Positions 8,439 through 17,781 of a DNA stretch of 64,000 nucleotides are shown piece after piece. How positions within the stretch are numbered: position 1 is the first letter of the stretch; every line of letters begins with the position of its first letter. The stretch comes from JAJZQZ01 sp963790415. Its GTDB lineage: Bacteria; Actinomycetota; Thermoleophilia; RBG-16-64-13. Under the pieces are notes generated by a model, which was not told where the DNA came from, did not search any database, and saw nothing but the letters and a program-made list of their open reading frames with translations. The DNA is taken from positions 558,001 through 622,000 of the forward strand of contig CAWBOK010000001.1 of the NCBI GenBank assembly GCA_963790415.1, given 5' to 3'. The translations under genes and the position numbers were made by a program.

Positions 8439-9890
8439 TCAACGAGTGAGAGGGCTCCCCGCGGCCACGGTTTCGCCCTCGAAACGGAACTTCGACGCGC
8501 GTAACGCCTCCGGAACAGCACAGGGATACTCACCGCTGAAGCATGCGGTGCAGAAGCACTCGGGGTCCACGCGGGCGGCACGCATCAGTCCGTCCAGCGA
8601 CAGGTAGGCCAGAGAGGTGGCTCCCACCTCGCGGCTTATGTCGTCGACGCTACGCCGGAAGGCGATGAACTCATCCTGATCGGCCATGTCTATGCCGTAG
8701 AAGCAGGGAAAAACGATGGGTGGCGAGCAGATGCGCAGGTGGATCTCCGCGGCACCGGCATCGAACAGCATGCGCACGAGCTGGCGGGTGGTATTACCCC
8801 GGACTATGGAATCGTCGACCACCACCAGCCTCTTGCCCCGGATGGCGCTCGTAAGCGGATTCAACTTCATGCGGATCCCCCGCTTGCGCAGAGCGTCGTC
8901 CGGCTCGATGAACGTGCGCCCCACGTACCGGTTCTTTACAAGGCCTTCACCGAAGTCGATACCGCTGCGGGCCGAGTAGCCGATAGCGGCCGAGTTGCCC
9001 GTGTCGGGCACCGGGATCACAAGATCTGCGTCGACGGGCGACTCCGAGGCCAGTTCCTCCCCCATGCGACTGCGCGCCGCGTAGAGCGTCTGGTCCTTCA
9101 TCACCGAATCAGGCCGTGCGAAGTAGATGAACTCGAAGACGCACAGGGCCTCCTGCGCACCCTCCACCACCTGCTCCACGTGATAGCCCTCTTCGTCCAG
9201 CCAGCACATCTCGCCCGGCTGTATCTCGCGGACCGCTTCGGCGCCGATGATGTCGAAGGCCGCCGTCTCGCTGGCCAGCATGTAGCGATCATCGAGCCGA
9301 CCCAGCACCAGAGGTCTGATGCCGTAGGCGTCGCGGAATCCGATGACCTCCTTGTCGGTGAGAAGGACGGCGCTGAACGCTCCCCGAAGTCGCGGCAGGA
9401 CGTCGCGCAGGGCGTCCTTCACGTCGGCCGCCGGATGCTCGGCCAGCAGAGCGGCCATGACCTCGGTGTCGGAGGTGGAGTCGAGGACCACCCCCTTGGC
9501 GGTGAGTTCAGCCCGCAGCTCGTCGGTGTTCACTAGGTTGCCGTTGTGGGCCAGGGCAATGGCGGAGCCGTTGCGGCTGCGGTGGACGGGCTGGGCGTTC
9601 CGCCACTCCGACGAACCCGTGGTGGAGTAGCGCACGTGCCCGATGGCGAGTTGGCCCGACAACGTGCGCAGCGTCTGCTCTTTGAAGACCTGGGCGACCA
9701 GCCCCATCTCCTTGAACACCATGAGATGCTTCTGGTCGCTCACCGCTATGCCCGCGGATTCCTGGCCACGGTGTTGGAGGGCGAAGAGGGCGAAGAAGGT
9801 GAGGCGGGCGACGTCTCGCTCGGGTGCATAGATACCGAAGACCCCGCACTCCTCGCGGGGCGATTCGAGCCGGTCGAGGTCGTCGATCAT
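8439..9890 (-). CDS. purF: amidophosphoribosyltransferase
   Basis: PurF commits PRPP to purine synthesis using glutamine. The 483-residue protein begins with a 14-residue propeptide ending before Cys15 in EECGVFGIYAP; that Cys is the N-terminal nucleophile after cleavage. The glutaminase half shows LQHRGQESAGIA and GHVRYSTTG. The transferase half shows the PRPP loop VVVDDSIVRGNTTRQLV. C-terminal cysteines (PECFCTACFSGEYP) match the iron-sulfur type of PurF. The ATG at 9890 overlaps the purL TGA (ATGA) and gives the normal N-terminus; longer in-frame starts would add non-conserved residues. Confidence 0.97.
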   Translation of the reverse strand: MIDDLDRLESPREECGVFGIYAPERDVARLTFFALFALQHRGQESAGIAVSDQKHLMVFKEMGLVAQVFKEQTLRTLSGQLAIGHVRYSTTGSSEWRNAQPVHRSRNGSAIALAHNGNLVNTDELRAELTAKGVVLDSTSDTEVMAALLAEHPAADVKDALRDVLPRLRGAFSAVLLTDKEVIGFRDAYGIRPLVLGRLDDRYMLASETAAFDIIGAEAVREIQPGEMCWLDEEGYHVEQVVEGAQEALCVFEFIYFARPDSVMKDQTLYAARSRMGEELASESPVDADLVIPVPDTGNSAAIGYSARSGIDFGEGLVKNRYVGRTFIEPDDALRKRGIRMKLNPLTSAIRGKRLVVVDDSIVRGNTTRQLVRMLFDAGAAEIHLRICSPPIVFPCFYGIDMADQDEFIAFRRSVDDISREVGATSLAYLSLDGLMRAARVDPECFCTACFSGEYPCAVPEALRASKFRFEGETVAAGSPLTR

Positions 9891-12208
9891 CCGGCCAACG
9901 CCTGCGGAAGACCCCCATCGAACGCCGCGCGCAGTACCTCGAGCGGCAGATCGATACTCTCCGAGCCGAGCGTAACGGCCAGGCTGTCGCCCCCCACGTG
10001 ACCCAGCACCGTGCAGGCCACGCCCGCTCCCTCGCACAGCTTCTGGAACGCCGCGGACGCCCGTGGGGCTACACTCACCACCACCAGCGTGGGCGTCTCA
10101 CCGAACAGGGCGATGTCGGCGCGGCCGGAGGCCCGCTCCAGCAGACAGTCGAGCGTCACCCGGGCTCCGACCTTGCCCTGGAGGCAACATTCAGCCAGAG
10201 CGACGGCGGGTCCGCCGTCGGAGAAGTCGTGGGCGGAATGCACCATACCGTCCGCCACCGCCCGCCGAAGCACGCCCTGCAACACGACCTCGGCCTCGAG
10301 GTCGACGTCGGGGACGCGGCCTTCCACCCGACCGAACCACCGTTTCTGATACTCGGAGCCGTCGAGTGCGGGAGACGCGTCGCCCATCAGCAGCACTGCA
10401 TCGCCCTCCGCGACGAACCCGGAAGGGCAGTGCGAGGCCGCATCGTCCAACAGCCCGAGCATCCCCACCACGGGGGTCGGGTAGATGGCTTGACCGAAAC
10501 TCTCGTTGTAGAAGGAGACGTTGCCGGAGATCACCGGGATACCGAACGCCTCGCACGCCTCGGCCATTCCCTCGATGGCGCGGGCGAACTGAGAGGACAC
10601 GGGACCTTTCTCGGGGTTGCCGAAGTTCAGGCAGTTGGTGATAGCGATGGGAAGAGCTCCCACGCAGGACACGTTGCGGGCCGCCTCGGCGACGGCGGCC
10701 TTGCCCCCTCGATAGGGATCGAGGTAGGTGTGGCGACCGTTCCCGTCGGTGCACAGCGCTAGACCCGCCCCGGTGTGCTTTACCCGAAGCACCGACGCGT
10801 CGCCTCCAGGGAGCGCCACCGTGTTCAGCTGCACCTGGTGATCGTACTGCTCCCACACCCAGCGACGGCAGGCGATGTTGGGCGAGTGAACCAGGTCGAG
10901 CAGGATGGAGCCCAGAGAGGTGACAGGCGCCGGCCACGCGGCGGGGTCGAGGGGCTCGTCGACCTCGTGGTCGGGCCGTTCCTGGGGCACCACGTACATG
11001 GGTGCCTCGGCCAGCGCTTCGGCGGGCATGTCGCCCACCAACTCCCCCGCGTGGAAGACCCGCAGCCGCCCCGTGCGGGTGACTTCGCCCACGATGGTGC
11101 AATCCACATCCCAGCGGACACAGGCTTCCTGTACCGCCTCCATCTGCGCAGGCTCTACCACAGCCAGCATCCGCTCCTGGCTCTCGCTGATCATGATCTC
11201 CCACGAAGCCATGCCCGGCTCGCGGAGCGGCACTCGGTCGGTGTGGATGTCGATACCCACGCCTCCTTTGTGCGCCATCTCGGCGGACGACGAGGTGATG
11301 CCCGCGGCCCCCAGATCCTGAAGGGCCACGAATCGGCCCGCGTGAAGCAACTCGAGACATACTTCGAGCAGCTTCTTCTCGGTGAAGGGGTCGCCCACCT
11401 GCACCGAGGGCCGCTTCTGTTCCAGGGTCTCGTCGAACTCCTGGCTGGCGAGCACGCTCGCGCCACCGATGCCGTCCCGCCCGGTCTTGGAGCCCAGCAG
11501 CACCACATGGTTTCCCGGCCCTGAAGCCTTGCTACCTACTATCTGATCGTGCCGCACCAGGCCGACGGTCATGGCGTTGACCAAGCAGTTGCCGGAATAG
11601 GCGTCGTCGAAGTACACCTCGCCGCCGACGGTGGGGATGCCCATGCAATTGCCGTAGCCGCCGATGCCGGCCACCACGTGCTCGAACAGGTAGCGCTGGC
11701 GCGCGCGCGATACCGAGCCATCGATGGCAACCGCGGCCGCGTCGGCCGAGCCCGCGACGACGGCGCCCCCGGCGAGGTCCGCGTCGCCCGCGGTGGCCTG
11801 CGCCACGGCCGGTAGCGACGAGATCTCACCGAAGCGGAGCGAGTTCAGGTTGCAGATGGGTCGGGCGCCCATGGTGAAGATGTCCCGCACGATGCCACCC
11901 ACCCCGGTGGCCGCGCCCTCGTACGGCTCCACGGCCGAGGGATGGTTGTGGCTCTCGATCTTCATAGCGACGGCCAATCCGCCGCCGATATCCACGATGC
12001 CCGCGTTCTCGCCGGGACCCTGGAGCACCCGCTCGCCGGTGGTAGGGAAGAGCTTCAAGCGCTGCCGAGAATGTTTATAGCCACAGTGCTCGCTCCACAT
12101 GAGCGAGTATACGGCCAGTTCTACATGGGTGGGCTCACGCCACTGGATGGACCAAATACGCTCGTATTCGGCTCGAGAGAGGCCGAGTTGCTCGAAGAGT
12201 GGGGGCAT
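9887..12208 (-). CDS. purL: phosphoribosylformylglycinamidine synthase subunit PurL
   Basis: The small-type PurL (773 residues) carries the synthetase activity of FGAM synthase and works with PurQ and PurS. Motifs include WSEHCGYKHSRQ, AMKIESHNHPSAVEPYEGAA, GARPICNLNSLRFG and DLGAAGITSSSAEMAHKGG, all in the usual order, with a second AIRS-like half. ATG 12208 follows AGGAGTAATAG. The stop overlaps the purF start. purQ and purS lie upstream in the same operon, separated from purL only by a zinc-ribbon gene. Confidence 0.97.
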   Translation of the reverse strand: MPPLFEQLGLSRAEYERIWSIQWREPTHVELAVYSLMWSEHCGYKHSRQRLKLFPTTGERVLQGPGENAGIVDIGGGLAVAMKIESHNHPSAVEPYEGAATGVGGIVRDIFTMGARPICNLNSLRFGEISSLPAVAQATAGDADLAGGAVVAGSADAAAVAIDGSVSRARQRYLFEHVVAGIGGYGNCMGIPTVGGEVYFDDAYSGNCLVNAMTVGLVRHDQIVGSKASGPGNHVVLLGSKTGRDGIGGASVLASQEFDETLEQKRPSVQVGDPFTEKKLLEVCLELLHAGRFVALQDLGAAGITSSSAEMAHKGGVGIDIHTDRVPLREPGMASWEIMISESQERMLAVVEPAQMEAVQEACVRWDVDCTIVGEVTRTGRLRVFHAGELVGDMPAEALAEAPMYVVPQERPDHEVDEPLDPAAWPAPVTSLGSILLDLVHSPNIACRRWVWEQYDHQVQLNTVALPGGDASVLRVKHTGAGLALCTDGNGRHTYLDPYRGGKAAVAEAARNVSCVGALPIAITNCLNFGNPEKGPVSSQFARAIEGMAEACEAFGIPVISGNVSFYNESFGQAIYPTPVVGMLGLLDDAASHCPSGFVAEGDAVLLMGDASPALDGSEYQKRWFGRVEGRVPDVDLEAEVVLQGVLRRAVADGMVHSAHDFSDGGPAVALAECCLQGKVGARVTLDCLLERASGRADIALFGETPTLVVVSVAPRASAAFQKLCEGAGVACTVLGHVGGDSLAVTLGSESIDLPLEVLRAAFDGGLPQALAG

Positions 12209-12211
12209 CTA

Positions 12212-12445
12212 TTACTCCTGGTGTGCGTCGCCGGGATCCGGCGCGTCGCCCGCCTGTTCGCTACCATCAGGCGCGCCCTCAGCGGACTCGGACTCGCTCA
12301 GGGGCCGGCAGTCCGGGCCCAGGCCAGGGACCTCACGCCAGTCCAATTGGCTCTGGCAGACACGACAGACGCACGTCTCCGTCAAGTACCCTTCCATGAA
12401 CGAATCCACATGACCGCAGCGAGGACACATCACCTGCCCGCTCAC
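12212..12445 (-). CDS. small zinc-ribbon protein in the pur operon
   Basis: The 77-residue protein has two Cys pairs in its first 31 residues (CPRCGHVDSFMEGYLTETC and CRVCQSQ), a treble-clef or zinc-ribbon layout. The second half is acidic and probably disordered (SESESAEGAPDGSEQAGD). GTG 12445 overlaps the purQ TGA (GTGA), and the stop lies three bases before the purL start, so it is embedded in the operon between two subunits of one enzyme. That position suggests a link to FGAM synthase assembly or regulation, but no such role is known to me. Confidence 0.75.
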   Translation of the reverse strand: MSGQVMCPRCGHVDSFMEGYLTETCVCRVCQSQLDWREVPGLGPDCRPLSESESAEGAPDGSEQAGDAPDPGDAHQE

Positions 12446-13233
12446 GACACCACCTGCGACGCAGCCGTGGCGACCGGGCGATCCAGACCGCGCGCGCGGA
12501 GCACGTGATCGATCAACGAGCCGAAGATGCCCCGGCCGTCGGTGCCTCCCAGGATCTCCTCACACACCCGTTCAGGGTGCGGCATCATGCCCAGCACGGT
12601 CCCCGCTTCGTCGAGGATGCCGGCAACGTTGTCCACGGCTCCGTTGGGATTGGCTGCGTCGGTCACCCGCCCGTCGGCGTCACAATAGCGGAACACGACC
12701 AGCCGCCCGTCCTCGATGGTCTGCAGGCTTTCGGCCCCCGCGGTCCAAGCCCCTTCGTTGTGGTTCAGCGGCACTTGGAGCACTTGCCCAACCTGCAGCT
12801 GGCTGGTGAAGGGAGTGTCGGTGCGCTCCACGCGCAGGTACTGGGGATGGCATATGAACTTGAGCCCCCGATTCCGCAACATGGCTCCGTGCAGCAGGTG
12901 GGCCTCGGTCAGGATCTGGAAGCCGTTGCAGATCCCCAAGATGAGGCCGCCCGACTCCGCGAAGGCCGCCACTTCCTGCATGACAGGGCTGAAACGGGCG
13001 ATGGCCCCGGTGCGCAGGTAGTCGCCGTAGGAGAAACCGCCCGGGAGCACGACGACGTCGGCTCCTTGAAGATCGTGGTCTTTGTGCCACAGATAGAAGG
13101 CGTCGGCCTCCGGGAATGTGCCCAGGGCGTGCGCCGCGTCGTACTCGCAGTTCGACCCCGGGAACACCACCACGCCGAAGCGCACCCGGCCGCCTCGTGC
13201 CGCGCGCACTTCCCCCGCAGCCGGAGAGGTCAC
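12442..13233 (-). CDS. purQ: phosphoribosylformylglycinamidine synthase, glutaminase subunit
   Basis: PurQ supplies ammonia to PurL from glutamine. The class-I amidotransferase fold shows VVVFPGSNCEYDA, the nucleophile elbow GICNGFQILTEA and the His/Glu pair in GMMPHPERVCEE. The start is GTG 13233, chosen because CAGGAGGAGGGCGA stands immediately upstream and the codon overlaps the purS stop (GTGA). At 263 residues it is longer than the typical 225-235, with about 15 extra residues at the N-terminus and a C-terminal extension after the last helix. Neighbours are purS and the zinc-ribbon gene. Confidence 0.96.
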   Translation of the reverse strand: MTSPAAGEVRAARGGRVRFGVVVFPGSNCEYDAAHALGTFPEADAFYLWHKDHDLQGADVVVLPGGFSYGDYLRTGAIARFSPVMQEVAAFAESGGLILGICNGFQILTEAHLLHGAMLRNRGLKFICHPQYLRVERTDTPFTSQLQVGQVLQVPLNHNEGAWTAGAESLQTIEDGRLVVFRYCDADGRVTDAANPNGAVDNVAGILDEAGTVLGMMPHPERVCEEILGGTDGRGIFGSLIDHVLRARGLDRPVATAASQVVS

Positions 13234-13616
13234 TCGCCCTCCTCCTGCCTATGGGCGTAGGGGTCGGCGGCCGTCCATGGGCTGCCTGCGTGCTCGCCGG
13301 CCACATGCAGGGGAGTGTCCGCGGATACCACCACATCCTCGGACGCCGCCATGGCCTCGGCGAACGGTCCGGAGGCCTCGAGCTCGAAGCGGTAATCCTC
13401 GATGATCGGATTCGCCAGCAGTTGTCGGCACATGGCATCGACATCCTTGCCCACGACCGCGGCGTCCGCCCCGTCGACTTCCAGGGTGATGAGCCGTCCG
13501 ACGCGGATGGACCCCACACCGTCGAATCCAAGCGCCGGGAGGGCCCGTTCTATGGTGGCCCCTTGCGGATCGGAGATGCCCGCCTTGGGAGTCACGTACA
13601 CCTTCACCTTGAACAT
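13230..13616 (-). CDS. purS: phosphoribosylformylglycinamidine synthase subunit PurS with C-terminal tail
   Basis: PurS bridges PurL and PurQ in the FGAM synthase complex. Residues 1-85 are the whole family domain: MFKVKVYVTPKAGISDPQG, VGSIRVGRLITLEV and ANPIIEDYRFELE. ATG 13616 follows GAAGGAGGTGGATTCG. PurS is normally about 80-85 residues; this one has 128, with a tail of about 40 residues (EDVVVSADTPLHVAGEHAGS and on) of unknown role. The stop overlaps the purQ start. Confidence 0.94.
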   Translation of the reverse strand: MFKVKVYVTPKAGISDPQGATIERALPALGFDGVGSIRVGRLITLEVDGADAAVVGKDVDAMCRQLLANPIIEDYRFELEASGPFAEAMAASEDVVVSADTPLHVAGEHAGSPWTAADPYAHRQEEGE

Positions 13617-13680
13617 CGAATCCACCTCCTTCGCGGCCAGACCCAGCCGGAACCCCCGTTCCAGGTCCAGAGGAGCCGCT

Positions 13681-14391
13681 TCACGACGAGATACGACGCA
13701 ACACCTCGGCATACGCCTCTTCTACCCCGCCCAGGTCGCGGCGGAACCGGTCCTTGTCGAGTTTCTCGCCGGTGGCGGCATCCCAAAAACGGCACGTGTC
13801 GGGAGAGATCTCGTCGCCCAGTCGCACCGCCCCGTCGGCGTCGACCCCGAACTCCAGCTTGAAGTCGACCAGTGTGAGCCCGCGCTCGGCGAAGAAGGCG
13901 CCCAGCACCTCGTTCACCTCTCGGGACATGATGGTGGCCTCCTCTAGATGGGCCGGTTCCACCACCTCCAGTTCGTCCAGGTGGGACTTGCAGAGCAGGG
14001 GGTCGCCCAGTTCGTCGTCTTTGTAGTAGTACTCCACGATAGGCGGATGCTTGAGCGCGGTACCCTCTGGATAGCCGATCCGCTTCGAGAGCGAACCGGC
14101 GGCCACGTTCCGCACGACGAACTCCACCTTGAACATGTCGAGGCGGCGGATGCGCATCGCGGTCTCAGACTCGACCCCGAGGAAATGTGTCTTCACGCCG
14201 CTCTGCTCCAGCAACGTGAAGAGGCGCGACGAGATGGCGTTGTTGGTGCGGCCCTTCTCGCCGATCGTGCCCTTCTTCTTGCCGTCGAAGGCAGTGGCTG
14301 AATCCTTGAAGTCCTGGATATAGACCTCGGGGTCCTCGGTAGCGTACACGACCTTGGCCTTGCCCTCGTACAACTTCTCGCCCACGATCAT
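13681..14391 (-). CDS. purC: SAICAR synthetase
   Basis: PurC joins CAIR and aspartate using ATP. The 236-residue protein is of usual length and has the ATP-binding N-terminus GEKLYEGKAKVVYATEDPE, the segment KGRTNNAISSRLF, and the conserved TLVDFKLEFGVDADG with GDEISPDTCRFWD. AGGAGCGCC precedes the ATG. It lies 64 bases upstream of purS and 168 bases downstream of purB; the longer gap before it contains no recognisable gene. Confidence 0.97.
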   Translation of the reverse strand: MIVGEKLYEGKAKVVYATEDPEVYIQDFKDSATAFDGKKKGTIGEKGRTNNAISSRLFTLLEQSGVKTHFLGVESETAMRIRRLDMFKVEFVVRNVAAGSLSKRIGYPEGTALKHPPIVEYYYKDDELGDPLLCKSHLDELEVVEPAHLEEATIMSREVNEVLGAFFAERGLTLVDFKLEFGVDADGAVRLGDEISPDTCRFWDAATGEKLDKDRFRRDLGGVEEAYAEVLRRISS

Positions 14392-14559
14392 GGCGCTCCT
14401 GTCCGGGATGTCGGTGTGCAGGCAGCCGACGTGGCGGCGCTGCCCTGGCCCCCCAATTCTAACAGGAACGCGGAGGGGTTCACGTCGGCGGAGAGGTCCG
14501 CTACGCGCCCACCCGCCGCACGGCCCCGCGCCCGAGTCCCCGTACGCTCACGCGCGCCG

Positions 14560-15864
<1,305 letters not shown>

Positions 15865-15898
15865 CTGCGCCTCCGTGCGCGCCCGGGCGCGAACGCGG

Positions 15899-16403
15899 TC
15901 ACTCTGCCGGCTCGGTGCCGAGCCCCGAGGGCGCGGAGATCAGCCAGCACAGACGCAGCATCTTCGCGGCCAGGATGGCGGCATTGCGGGCCCCGTTGAT
16001 GGCCACGCAGGCCACCGGGCACCCCGCTCGGCATCTGCACGATGGAGAGCAGCGAGTCGAGCCCACCCAGGTCCGAGGTACGGATGGGCACGCCGATCAC
16101 GGGCAGCTCGGTGTACGCGGCGATGACCCCGGGGAGGGCCGCCGCCTTGCCGGCGCCCGCGATGATGACCTTTATCCCACGCGCCTCGGCGGACAGGGAG
16201 TATTCGCGCACGCCATCGGGGTTGCGATGGGCCGAGAGCACGCTCACCTCGTAGCTGATGCCGCGGTCGGCCAGTTCGTCGGAAGCGGCCCGCATGACCT
16301 CGCTGTCGGACTCGGACCCCATGACGATGCCCACCAGCGGTGCGTCGATATCGATGCTTTCGAGCAGTACCTCCACCTGAGGTTCAAGTTCAGGCTGTGT
16401 CAT
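15899..16403 (-). CDS. purE: AIR carboxylase (N5-CAIR mutase type), one apparent insertion
   Basis: PurE converts N5-CAIR (or AIR) to CAIR. The frame gives VGIVMGSESDSEVMRAASDE, VSVLSAHRNPDGV, VIIAGAGKAAALPGV and DSLLSIVQMPSGVP, then loses homology. Deleting one C of the CCC run near 16020 restores VACVAINGARNAAILAAKML and a stop at 15899-15901, for 167 residues. The ATG overlaps the purD stop (ATGA). No purK is present in the window, so the class (purK-dependent or not) cannot be settled from context. Confidence 0.9.
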
Positions 16404-17683
16404 CGGTCACTCTCCTCCGCCCGCAGGGCGATATCCGTACGATGCTGGGCTCCGGCGAACGTGATGCGCGCGACGCCCTCGTACGCCACGCGCCGTGCTT
16501 CCGCGAACGAGTCGCCCACCGCGCTCACCGTGAGCACCCGGCCGCCGGCGGTGACGATAGCCCCCTCCGCCGACGCCGTCCCCGAATGGAACACCTCCAC
16601 GCCGGGCAGGGCGGCGGCGGCGTCCAACCCGCCGATGACGTCACCAGAGGAACTCGAGGCCGGGTAGCCCCGAGACGCCATCACCACACCCACGCACGGG
16701 CCCTCGCTCCACTCGGCCGCGGCCGGCAGGGCTTCTCCCCGGGCCGCCGCCCACAACAGCGCCAGCAGGTCGGAGCGCAACCGCGGCACCAACGCCTGCG
16801 TCTCCGGGTCGCCGAACCGGCAGTTGAACTCGAGCACCTGGGCGCCGTCGGCGGTCAGGATGATGCCCGCATACAGCACGCCCCGAAAACTCATGCCGCG
16901 GCGCCCCAACTCGTCTACCGTGGGCCTGAACACGGTGCGAACGATCTCGTCGTAGAGAGTTGGCGTCATGCTGGGCACCGGCGAGTAGCAGCCCATGCCC
17001 CCGGTGTTGGGACCCTGGTCTCCGTCGAATATGCGTTTGTAGTCCTGGGCGGGAGCGAGCGGCAGGACCTGACCGTCGCTGACGATGGCCAGTAGGGAGA
17101 CCTCCTCGCCCACCAGGCACTCCTCCAGCAGCACGACACTGCCGGCCGGTCCGAAGCGCTCCTCGAGGAAGCATTCGCGCAGGGCCGCGTCGGCCTGGTC
17201 GAGAGTCTGAGCCACCGTGACGCCCTTGCCGGCGGCGAGACCGTCGGCCTTGACCACGATGGGCACGCCCCACTCCCGCACGTAGGCGTGGGCGGACTCG
17301 TAGTCACTGAAGGTCGCCGCCCGCCCCGTGGGCACGCCGGCTGCGGCCATGACTCCCTTGGCGAACGATTTCGAGCCTTCCAGCAGAGCCGCTTCAGCGG
17401 ACGGACCGAAGATGGTCAGTCCCCGGGCCGTGAACTCGTCGGCGATGCCCGCGACCAGCGGCGCCTCCGGCCCGACGATCGTCAGATCGACGCCCTCGCG
17501 GGCGGCGAAATCGGCCAGACCGTCGATATCGTCGGCGGCGATGGGCACCAGGACCGCGTCCCGCCCGATGCCGGCATTGCCGGGGGCGCAGAACAGCCGG
17601 CCCAGATCTGGGCTGCGTCTGAGCCCCGCCACCAGTGCGTGCTCCCGTCCGCCGCCCCCTACCACGAGTACATCCAGCCCCAT
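16400..17683 (-). CDS. purD: phosphoribosylamine-glycine ligase
   Basis: PurD makes GAR from phosphoribosylamine and glycine. The 427-residue ATP-grasp protein shows VLVVGGGGREHALVAGLRRS at the N-terminus, VVKADGLAAGKGV, PNTGGMGCYSPVP and the metal-binding LEFNCRFGDPETQ. The ATG at 17683 is chosen because GGAAGGACGGGTGAG precedes it and MGLDVLVVGGGG is the family N-terminus; an upstream start would add 11 non-conserved residues. It is the first gene of the minus-strand pur operon, divergent from the FAD-fold gene. I saw no PRPP or purine riboswitch in the 98-base gap. Confidence 0.96.
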   Translation of the reverse strand: MGLDVLVVGGGGREHALVAGLRRSPDLGRLFCAPGNAGIGRDAVLVPIAADDIDGLADFAAREGVDLTIVGPEAPLVAGIADEFTARGLTIFGPSAEAALLEGSKSFAKGVMAAAGVPTGRAATFSDYESAHAYVREWGVPIVVKADGLAAGKGVTVAQTLDQADAALRECFLEERFGPAGSVVLLEECLVGEEVSLLAIVSDGQVLPLAPAQDYKRIFDGDQGPNTGGMGCYSPVPSMTPTLYDEIVRTVFRPTVDELGRRGMSFRGVLYAGIILTADGAQVLEFNCRFGDPETQALVPRLRSDLLALLWAAARGEALPAAAEWSEGPCVGVVMASRGYPASSSSGDVIGGLDAAAALPGVEVFHSGTASAEGAIVTAGGRVLTVSAVGDSFAEARRVAYEGVARITFAGAQHRTDIALRAEESDR

Positions 17684-17769
17684 CTCACCCGTCCTTCCGC
17701 GCGGCGCGCGGCGCAATCAGTTGTCCGCCCAGCCATTCTACTGTCCCTCGGCGATCGAGTCGAGCAGGG

Positions 17770-17775
17770 TACAAT
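17770..17775 (+). promoter_or_regulatory. candidate -10 box (TACAAT)
   Basis: TACAAT ends seven bases before the ATG at 17782. As at 5227, this geometry and the lack of a Shine-Dalgarno sequence suggest a leaderless transcript. No clear -35 box is visible. Confidence 0.3.
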
Positions 17776-17781
17776 GAACGG

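Noticed and set aside
17684..17781. Purine or PRPP riboswitch upstream of purD
   Set aside because: The divergent gap is only 98 bases and shows none of the paired elements expected of these riboswitches.
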